Shown here piece after piece: positions 1-5,270 of a DNA stretch of 6,074 nucleotides. Positions within the stretch are counted from its first letter, which is position 1; each line of letters starts with the position of its first letter. The translations under genes and the position numbers were made by a program. The stretch is from JAAFGT01 sp041485165 (GTDB lineage Bacteria > Acidobacteriota > Terriglobia > Acidiferrales > UBA7541): contig JBGPJC010000169.1 of NCBI GenBank assembly GCA_041485165.1, forward strand, positions 1 to 6,074, in the 5' to 3' direction. The notes under the pieces were generated by a model, which saw only the letters and a list, made by a program, of their open reading frames with translations, had not been told where the DNA came from and made no database searches.

Positions 1-725
1 CCAACCAGCACGCTGGGCGAAAAGATGAGGTTGGAGAGCTGTGCTTGAGGCAGCCCGAGCGTCAGCGAAGCGTTGACCGTGGTGTGCAGGTTTGCGGTAA
101 TCGTCACCACGGTGGGCGCGTTCACTGCCGAAGTAATGATCTGGAAACTCACGCTGGTGAGTCCCGCCGGAACGACCACGGGAGACGGCAAAGTGACCAG
201 CGGGCTGTTGCTGGTCAGGCTGACGGGCTGGCCGGGAGTGAAGGCCGGGGCGGAGATCGTAACCGTGCCAATGGCCGAAGAACCGCTGGGTACCGTGCCG
301 GAACTCACGGTCAGCGCGGTGACGTTGATGGGCGTCACCGGCGTGACGGTCAGCGAGGCCTGCACGGCGGTGAGAATAGACAACGACGCGGCGATGCTGA
401 TCACTTGCGTCGAACCCACCTGGTTGGTAGTGATTTTGAAGGTCGTGGTGGTGCTACCGGCCGGGACCACCACGGTCGTGGGGATGGTCACCACGCGGCT
501 GCTGGCCACCAGAGCCACCTTCGTGCCTCCCGCCGGCGAAGCTATCGTCAAGGTGACGGTCGCTGTCGAATCCATGCCGCCCGGGATGGTGTCCGGGTTG
601 AGGGTGATCGTCGAGACGTCAATCAAGGGGGATGGTGTCGTGGACTGGTTTGGGCTGCTGCCGCAACCCCCCAGACCCGCCAGGAGAATCACACTTAGTA
701 ACCAAACCCCACTTGCTCGACGCAT
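1..725 (-). CDS. Putative lipoprotein with tandem Ig-like repeats (3' end outside window)
   Basis: The reading frame starts at ATG 725, behind a GGGAG ribosome site 5 nt upstream, and stays open for 241 codons to the left edge. The N-terminus has MRR, a hydrophobic stretch (about residues 7-19) and a lipobox LGGC with Cys21, followed by a Ser/Thr/Pro/Asn linker. This indicates export, signal peptidase II cleavage and membrane anchoring. Two repeats follow, at about residues 35-128 and 132-225, with a third starting near 229. They share the pattern PxGxxSxxxVT...VVVPAG...F.I.T...VTITA, and VVVPAG recurs 98 residues apart (85-90 and 183-188). This resembles the beta-sandwich (Ig-like/BACON-like) repeats common in large acidobacterial surface proteins. 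The composition is rich in Thr, Ser and Val. Residues 98-241 contain no Asp, Glu, Lys or Arg. The function is unknown; an adhesive or scaffolding surface role is inferred. The gene is divergent from the amidohydrolase. Confidence 0.8.
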   Translation of the reverse strand, partial: MRRASGVWLLSVILLAGLGGCGSSPNQSTTPSPLIDVSTITLNPDTIPGGMDSTATVTLTIASPAGGTKVALVASSRVVTIPTTVVVPAGSTTTTFKITTNQVGSTQVISIAASLSILTAVQASLTVTPVTPINVTALTVSSGTVPSGSSAIGTVTISAPAFTPGQPVSLTSNSPLVTLPSPVVVPAGLTSVSFQIITSAVNAPTVVTITANLHTTVNASLTLGLPQAQLSNLIFSPSVLV

Positions 726-761
726 CCACGCTCCCTGCGCACACTTCAGCCAAACCTTAGA

Positions 762-790
762 ATTTTACCTGCTCGGATGCTCTGGGCCAA
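762..790 (-). promoter_or_regulatory. Candidate sigma70-type promoter of the lipoprotein gene
   Basis: On the minus strand, TTGGCC (785-790) lies 17 bp from TAAAAT (762-767). This predicts a start near 755 and a leader of about 30 nt before the ATG at 725. The -10 box is good and the -35 box is weak (matches in TTG and one C). It is the best match I see in the short region upstream of the gene. Confidence 0.35.
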
Positions 791-852
791 GCCGAAGTTG
801 CTCGCCGGCCTTTCAGGAGGGGCGGGCTGGCCAGTCGCGGGCCATGAAATTC

Positions 853-880
853 TTGTTGTTTGGCTGCCGGCACCTATAAT
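853..880 (+). promoter_or_regulatory. Sigma70-type promoter of the amidohydrolase gene
   Basis: TTGTTG (853-858) is separated by 16 bp from a perfect TATAAT (875-880), which predicts a start near 887 and a leader of about 115 nt. The -10 box lies between the arms of a perfect inverted repeat (869-889), so this promoter may be controlled by a DNA-binding protein. No candidate regulator gene for this site is visible next to it. Confidence 0.6.
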
Positions 881-889
881 GGCGGTGCC
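869..889. promoter_or_regulatory. Inverted repeat over the -10 box (operator candidate)
   Basis: GGCACC (869-874) and GGTGCC (884-889) are perfect 6-bp arms with a 9-bp spacer that begins with the TATAAT box. A second dyad, CTGCCG (864-869) and CGGCAG (894-899), encloses it with nearly the same centre. This is the geometry expected of a repressor site occluding the promoter. Binding is inferred, not shown. Confidence 0.35.
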
Positions 890-918
890 ATTTCGGCAGG
901 AAATCGCTGGAATGGCGC
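885..918 (+). other. Potential leader stem-loop of the amidohydrolase mRNA
   Basis: GTGCCATT (885-892) can pair with AATGGCGC (911-918), giving seven Watson-Crick pairs and one G-U pair around an 18-nt loop. It would sit at the very 5' end of the transcript from the promoter at 853-880. I recognise no riboswitch class here. It may simply reflect the overlapping DNA dyads. Confidence 0.2.
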
Positions 919-1002
919 GGCGTCAACGCAATCTTTCCTGAGCTGCCGTCAGCACTCTTCCTGCTTGGAACGTGGCCCCGGAAACGTGAAAGGAGATGGT
1001 GA

Positions 1003-2769
1003 ATGAGTTTGAAATTGAGGTTGCTGGCGGGCTTGGTGCTCTTGTTCTGCGCAGCCTTGTCCAGTCCATTGTCCAGCTCAAGAAAGGCGACGCCAGCCGG
1101 GGAACGGCCAACGCCGGCCGACACGGTCGTCGTCCACGGCCGGATTTACACCGTCAATTCGCGGCAACCTTGGGCAGATGCGCTGGCAATTCGCGGCGGC
1201 AAAGTCGTCGCCGTCGGCTCGGAAACAGAAATTGACGCCTTTCGCGGCCGGGAAACCAAAGTCGTTGACGCGAAGAACCACCTCGTCCTCCCCGGAATCG
1301 TAGACACTCACGTTCACTTCATGAGCGGCGCGATAGCTCTGGAACAAATCCACCTGGATGACGCGACAACCGTCGCCGAGATTCAAAAGCGGGTGAAGGA
1401 CTTTGCCGCCGCACACCCCGATGCGCCGTGGATATTGGGGCGAGGCTGGTGGTATTCCGTTTTTGGCGTCGCCGCGCTGCCCAACAAAAAAATGTTGGAC
1501 GATGTGGTGCCCGACCGCCCGGTGTTCCTGACCGCCTATGACGGACACACCACCTGGGCCAATAGCAAGGCCCTGCAGATGGCCGGGATCACCCGCGACA
1601 CTGCGGATCCGGCCAATGGCATTATCGTGCGCGACGCCAAGACCGGCGAGGCAACCGGAGCGTTGAAAGAAGCCGCAGGTAGGCTGGTAAGGAAAATTAT
1701 CCCGGAGCCATCGCGCCAGGATCGCCTGCAGGCTTTGCGCCAGGCCATACACTATGCCAACTCGCTGGGAGTGGTGCGCGTGCACATCGCGGGTTCGGAC
1801 AACGCCTACCTCGACATCTACGACGAGTTGCGGCAGAAAGGTGCGCTGACCGTGCGCTTTTACAGCGCCGGCTCTGCTGAAGCTCCGGAGCTTACCCCGG
1901 ACGCGGTAGACATGATGGAGGAGAACCGGCGGAAGTATCACGACGAATGGCTGGACACAGGCGCGGTCAAGTTTTATCTGGATGGGGTGATCGAGGCACA
2001 CACTGCGGCCATGCTCGCGCCGTATACCGACGATCCGGCGCAAAGCGGGCACCCGACTTGGGACCCTGGCAAGTACAAACAGGCCGTGGCCGAGCTTGAT
2101 CGCCGTGGCTTCCAGCTCTTTACTCACGCCATCGGTGACCGCGCCATCCGCCTCGCCCTCGATGCCTACGAAGAAGCTAACAAGGCCAACGGCCGCAAAG
2201 ACGCCCGGGACCGCGTGGAGCACATTGAAGACCCCAGCGCGGACGACATTCCCCGTTTTGGCAAACTCGGTGTCATCGCCAGCATGCAGCCGCTCCATGC
2301 CTATCCCAACGACAACATCTTGAACGTGTGGGCGCGCAACGTCGGGCCTGAGCGAGCCCTCCGCGCCTGGCCCTGGCACGACATTGCAGCAGCAGGCGGC
2401 CGCCTCGCTCTCGGCAGCGACTGGCCCGTGGTGACACTAAACCCGTGGGGTGGGTTTCAAGTCCTGCTGACTCGTCAGACCGCGGAAGGCAATCCTCCCG
2501 GCGGCTGGAACCCGAACGAACGGATCACCCTGGAGCAGGCGGTTGAAGGCTACACGCTGGGCGCAGCTTTCGCCGGTAGACGAGAAAAGACCGAGGGATC
2601 ACTCGAACCCGGCAAGCTCGCCGACCTGATTATCGTATCGCAGGATTTGTTCCATACCGAGCCGGCGAGATTCGGGAAGACGGAAGCTCTGTTGACTATG
2701 GTCGGCGGCAAAGTGGTGTATGAATCGCCGACTTGGAAGAGTCAGTCTCCGCCGTCTGAAAAGAACTGA
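1003..2769 (+). CDS. Exported metal-dependent amidohydrolase, YtcJ/Amidohydro_3 family
   Basis: This 588-residue protein starts at ATG 1003, with AGGAG 7 nt upstream (991-995). The N-terminus (KLR, then a hydrophobic run at about 7-19) looks like a Sec signal peptide, followed by a Ser/Pro-rich linker, so the enzyme probably acts in the periplasm. From residue 41 the fold reads as an amidohydrolase: an N-terminal beta-sandwich strand (VVVHGRIYT), the metal-binding HxH in DTHVHF (His103, His105), GRGWW (146-150), GHTTWANSKAL (181-191), VKFYLDG (Lys323, Asp327), THAIGDRA (His375, Asp379), RVEHIE (His407) and GSDWPV (Asp473). A second sandwich segment closes it (LEPGKLADLIIV, 535-545). Lys323 may be the carboxylated bridging lysine; that role is inferred. 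Relatives include YtcJ, AepA-like proteins and N-substituted formamide deformylase. Substrates vary widely, so none is assigned; C-N bond hydrolysis is the safest statement. It converges on aceA. Confidence 0.9.
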   Translation: MSLKLRLLAGLVLLFCAALSSPLSSSRKATPAGERPTPADTVVVHGRIYTVNSRQPWADALAIRGGKVVAVGSETEIDAFRGRETKVVDAKNHLVLPGIVDTHVHFMSGAIALEQIHLDDATTVAEIQKRVKDFAAAHPDAPWILGRGWWYSVFGVAALPNKKMLDDVVPDRPVFLTAYDGHTTWANSKALQMAGITRDTADPANGIIVRDAKTGEATGALKEAAGRLVRKIIPEPSRQDRLQALRQAIHYANSLGVVRVHIAGSDNAYLDIYDELRQKGALTVRFYSAGSAEAPELTPDAVDMMEENRRKYHDEWLDTGAVKFYLDGVIEAHTAAMLAPYTDDPAQSGHPTWDPGKYKQAVAELDRRGFQLFTHAIGDRAIRLALDAYEEANKANGRKDARDRVEHIEDPSADDIPRFGKLGVIASMQPLHAYPNDNILNVWARNVGPERALRAWPWHDIAAAGGRLALGSDWPVVTLNPWGGFQVLLTRQTAEGNPPGGWNPNERITLEQAVEGYTLGAAFAGRREKTEGSLEPGKLADLIIVSQDLFHTEPARFGKTEALLTMVGGKVVYESPTWKSQSPPSEKN

Positions 2770-2795
2770 AGAGAATTTCATTGCTCAGAGGAGTC

Positions 2796-4166
2796 TCAAT
2801 CGCCCGCCGGAGCCGGTGAAGGACTCACCGAAGGGGCGGAACACTTGGGGGCGGCTGAGGTTTCGAACTGCGCCTCCTCAGTCGAGCCTTTCAGAGCGGT
2901 GGTGCTGATGTGTCCCCCGGCAATCACCGTGGCCACTTCGTCAAAGTAGCCGGCACCGACGTAGCGCTGGTGTTTCACCGCTTCGTAGCCGTACAGCTTC
3001 TCGGCAGCGAATTCCGATTCCTGCAATCTTGAGTAAGCGGCCATTCCGGCATCGCGGTATTCGCGGGCCAGCTCGAACATGCTCATGTTCAGCGCGTGGA
3101 AGCCGGCCAGGGTGATGAACTGGAACTTGTAGCCCATGGCGCCCAGCTCGCGCTGAAACTTGGCGATGGTGGCGTCGTCCAGATGCTTCTTCCAGTTGAA
3201 CGACGGCGAACAGTTGTAGGCCAGCATCTTGCCAGGGAACTTGGCGTGCACGCCCTCGGCAAACACTTTGGCCTCGTGAAGGTCAGGCTTGGAAGTCTCA
3301 CACCAGATCATGTCGGCATGGGGCGCATAGGCGACGCCGCGTGAGATCGCTGCCTCGATTCCGCCGCGGTAGCCGAAGAAACCGTCAGGTGTGCGCTCCC
3401 CGGTGAGGAACGGCGCATCCACCGGGTCGGCGTTTCCGCGCAGGAGCTTGGCGCTGTCGGCATCGGTGCGCGCGATCAGGATCGTTGGCACGTCCATTAC
3501 GTCCGCCGCCAGCCGCGCGGCAATCAGCTTATGGACGAACTCGCCGGTGGGCTCGAGCACCTTGCCGCCCATGTGCCCGCACTTTTTGAGCGAGCTGAGC
3601 TGGTCTTCGAAGTGCACGCCCGCGGCACCCGCCTCGATCATGGCCTTCATCAGCTCGAACGAATTCAGCGTGCCGCCGAAACCGGCCTCGGCGTCGGCCA
3701 CCATGGGCGCGAACCAGTAGGTCTGCGCCTTGCCATTCTTGCCTTCGGCGTGGTGGATCTGGTCGGCGCGGTGCAGCGCGCGGTTGATGCGTTCCACCAG
3801 TTGCGGGACGCTGTTGGCCGGATAAAGGCTCAGGTCCGGATACATCTCCCCGGCTGCGTTGGCGTCCGCCGCCACCTGCCATCCGCTGATGTAAATGGCC
3901 TCGAGCCCCGCGGCCACCTGGGCCACGGCCTGGTTGCCAGTCATCGCACCCAGGGCGTGGACGTAGGGCCTGGTGTGCAGCAGGTCCCACAGGCGCTCGG
4001 CGCCCAGACGCGCGAAGGTGTATTCCACGCGCAGCGAACCGCGCAGCCGCGCTACATCCTCGTGCGTGTAAGAGCGGGTGATTCCTGCCCAGCGCGCGTC
4101 ACTGGTCCAGCTATCGGCAATCTGCTGCGCAGTGCGGTGGCTGTAGCCATTGTCCATGTGATTCAC
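2796..4166 (-). CDS. aceA: Isocitrate lyase
   Basis: This enzyme cleaves isocitrate to glyoxylate and succinate, the first step of the glyoxylate shunt, in the cytoplasm. From GTG 4166 the protein has 456 residues and can be followed over its full length. Visible landmarks are WAGITRxY, SGWQVAAD (94-101), DAEAGFGG starting at Asp158 (Mg site), the signature KKCGHMGGK with catalytic Cys196, the substrate loop NCSPSFNW (318-325), and the terminal block ALKGSTEEAQF ending at 434. The numbering runs almost in register with the 434-residue E. coli enzyme. An extra tail of 22 residues, rich in Ser, Pro and Ala, follows the usual end. The GTG at 4166 is chosen because an AGGAGGT site lies 6 nt upstream; a GTG at 4184 would precede that site, and the ATG at 4157 lies 15 nt from it. 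The gene is divergent from an IclR-family gene, its likely regulator. Malate synthase is not seen here. Confidence 0.97.
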   Translation of the reverse strand: MNHMDNGYSHRTAQQIADSWTSDARWAGITRSYTHEDVARLRGSLRVEYTFARLGAERLWDLLHTRPYVHALGAMTGNQAVAQVAAGLEAIYISGWQVAADANAAGEMYPDLSLYPANSVPQLVERINRALHRADQIHHAEGKNGKAQTYWFAPMVADAEAGFGGTLNSFELMKAMIEAGAAGVHFEDQLSSLKKCGHMGGKVLEPTGEFVHKLIAARLAADVMDVPTILIARTDADSAKLLRGNADPVDAPFLTGERTPDGFFGYRGGIEAAISRGVAYAPHADMIWCETSKPDLHEAKVFAEGVHAKFPGKMLAYNCSPSFNWKKHLDDATIAKFQRELGAMGYKFQFITLAGFHALNMSMFELAREYRDAGMAAYSRLQESEFAAEKLYGYEAVKHQRYVGAGYFDEVATVIAGGHISTTALKGSTEEAQFETSAAPKCSAPSVSPSPAPAGD

Positions 4167-4172
4167 GACGCT

Positions 4173-4179
4173 ACCTCCT
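4173..4179 (-). promoter_or_regulatory. Strong ribosome binding site that fixes the aceA start
   Basis: The minus strand reads AGGAGGT here, an almost full anti-16S match, with a 6-nt spacer to GTG 4166. It rules against the longer frame starting at GTG 4184, which would translate through this site. It also makes the ATG at 4157 less likely, because the spacing there would be 15 nt. Confidence 0.75.
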
Positions 4180-4220
4180 GGCACTTTGCTCGATCCTGGT
4201 AGTCTTGAGCAATCCGAGGG

Positions 4221-4249
4221 CCTGTTCGAATAGCTGAACAGGTGTTCAG
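4221..4249. promoter_or_regulatory. Overlapping palindromes, likely IclR-family operator
   Basis: CTGAACA-GG-TGTTCAG (4234-4249) is perfect apart from the central 2 bp. Its left arm also pairs with an upstream element: CCTGTTC (4221-4227) and GAACAGG (4236-4242) are perfect 7-bp arms over 8 bp. The region therefore holds three alternating half-sites. It covers the inferred aceA start point between the divergent aceA and IclR-type genes. IclR-family proteins bind palindromic sites as dimers or tetramers. The assignment to the neighbouring regulator is inferred. Confidence 0.5.
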
Positions 4250-4278
4250 AGCATGCGGTTCAAAGGCCAACATGTCAA
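4250..4278 (-). promoter_or_regulatory. Candidate aceA promoter
   Basis: The minus strand has a consensus TTGACA (4273-4278), 17 bp before CATGCT (4250-4255), a poor -10 box with 3 of 6 matches. The predicted start is near 4243, giving a leader of about 77 nt. A weak -10 would suit a gene that needs activation or is held off by a repressor. Flanking dyads overlap the -35 box and the start point. Confidence 0.4.
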
Positions 4279-4322
4279 CCTAGTGTGCAAAAGGTTGAAC
4301 AAAAGGTCCTATCCTTGGAACC
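4257..4322. promoter_or_regulatory. Nested inverted repeats in the aceA-regulator intergenic region
   Basis: The inner dyad is TCAACCT (4275-4281) and AGGTTGA (4292-4298), perfect over a 10-bp spacer; it overlaps the aceA -35 box. The outer dyad is GGTTCAAAGG (4257-4266) and CCTTGGAACC (4313-4322), with 9 of 10 positions matching. Together with the palindromes at 4221-4249, this makes six GTTC/GAAC words within 98 bp. It may be a second operator, used for autoregulation of the IclR-type gene. Confidence 0.35.
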
Positions 4323-4361
4323 CCATCTGTGGGTAAAATAGTCGTGTAAATAGGAAAAAAT

Positions 4362-5159
4362 ATGCCTACCAGGAAAGACACCCCCGCCACCGCCGTCGAA
4401 CGCACCCTGGGCATCCTCGAAGCTGTTTCCCAGCGCTCCGACGGGCTGACCAATTCGGAGATCAGCCGCAAGCTGGGCATCCCCAAAAGCACGGCGAGCT
4501 ATATCCTGCGCTGCCTCGAACGGCGCCGCTACCTGCAGCGCGGTGCCGAGGACGGCAAGTACCGCCTGGGGCTTAAGGTCCTGGACCTTGGCCACGGTGT
4601 TCTGCAAGGGCTCGACTTGCGCGAGTTGGCCCGCCCATTCCTGCACGCGCTGGTGCAGCGCGTCCACCTGACCGCCCACCTGGCCATCCTCGAGCACGGC
4701 GAAGCGGTGTACATCGAGCGCGTGGAGGCGCCCGGCTTCATTCGCATGAACACCTGGGTGGGGAGGCGCATGTACATCCATTCCACAAGCATCGGCAAAT
4801 CGCTGATGGCCTTCAGGCCGAGGGCGGAAGTGGAATCCATCCTGGCCGAACATGGCCTCCAGAAGCGCACGCCGAAAACCATCACCGTGGCGGCTAAATT
4901 TTTACGCGACCTGGATAAGGTGCGCGCACAGGGCTACGCGATTGACGACGAAGAAAACAGCGTGGGTGTGCGCTGCCTGGGCGCTCCAGTGTTCAACGCC
5001 ATGGGCGAGGTGGAAGCGGCGGTGGGCATCAGCGGAACGGTGGCGCAGGTCAACCAGATCACCCTGCCGAGGTTCGTCGAGGCGGTGAAAGAGGCGGCGC
5101 GAAGGATTTCCGCGCAACTCGGCTACTCGGCGCACTCCCCTTCACCGCACCGCGGCTAG
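4362..5159 (+). CDS. IclR-family transcriptional regulator, likely controlling aceA
   Basis: This is a 265-residue protein starting at ATG 4362, with AGGA (4352-4355) 6 nt upstream. Residues 10-70 form the winged helix-turn-helix: AVERTLGILEAV, then the LTNSEISRKLGIPKSTASYIL helices (29-49), then a wing ending YRLG (67-70). Residues about 80-255 are the effector-binding IclR domain, with HSTSIGKSLMAF (140-151) and the family signature GYAIDDEENSVGVRCLGAPVFN-type block (191-212, Glu197, Glu198, Gly202, Cys205, Pro209). The length is typical of the family. The effector cannot be read from the sequence; glyoxylate or pyruvate, as for E. coli IclR, is one possibility. It is divergent from aceA with palindromic DNA between them, which suggests control of aceA and of itself. 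An upstream TAAAAT (4334-4339) lacks a good -35 box, so its promoter is unclear. I do not assign the symbol iclR because many paralogues regulate other pathways. Confidence 0.9.
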   Translation: MPTRKDTPATAVERTLGILEAVSQRSDGLTNSEISRKLGIPKSTASYILRCLERRRYLQRGAEDGKYRLGLKVLDLGHGVLQGLDLRELARPFLHALVQRVHLTAHLAILEHGEAVYIERVEAPGFIRMNTWVGRRMYIHSTSIGKSLMAFRPRAEVESILAEHGLQKRTPKTITVAAKFLRDLDKVRAQGYAIDDEENSVGVRCLGAPVFNAMGEVEAAVGISGTVAQVNQITLPRFVEAVKEAARRISAQLGYSAHSPSPHRG

Positions 5160-5196
5160 GACCTCTCACCCTCGATCAACCAACCGCTTTCCCGCT

Positions 5197-5225
5197 TTGC
5201 CATTGCCGCACCCTGAGGTTACCAT
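5197..5225 (+). promoter_or_regulatory. Candidate promoter of the LplT/Aas-like gene
   Basis: TTGCCA (5197-5202, 5 of 6 consensus) lies 17 bp from TACCAT (5220-5225, 4 of 6). The predicted start is near 5232, with a leader of about 39 nt. The 111-bp gap after the regulator gene shows no convincing intrinsic terminator, so read-through transcription from the regulator gene is also possible. Confidence 0.35.
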
Positions 5226-5270
5226 CGGCGGGATTTGACCCCGCGCCGCCCGCACTCCGGGCCAGACGGA

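Noticed and set aside
73..879. Long plus-strand open frames at 45-698 and 73-879
   Set aside because: They lie antisense to the lipoprotein, whose frame has a start, ribosome site, lipobox and repeats. The plus-strand translations have no family features and run through the promoter region.
813..1124. 103-codon minus-strand frame across the amidohydrolase promoter and start
   Set aside because: It overlaps a well-supported promoter, ribosome site and signal-peptide coding region. It has no convincing ribosome site or recognisable domain.
1078..2379. 433-codon minus-strand open frame
   Set aside because: It is antisense to the amidohydrolase, which has intact motifs throughout. It is a by-product of GC-rich codon use.
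2770..2795. Bidirectional intrinsic terminator between the convergent genes
   Set aside because: The 26-bp gap has no stable GC-rich stem and no T-run on either strand.
5228..5244. T-arm-like hairpin on the minus strand (5-bp stem, loop GTCAAAT), suggesting a tRNA or an attachment-site remnant
   Set aside because: The loop lacks the first conserved T, no matching acceptor strand or anticodon arm is found at the right distance, and no CCA follows. No integrase or mobile gene is nearby. It is probably a chance hairpin in the leader of the MFS gene.
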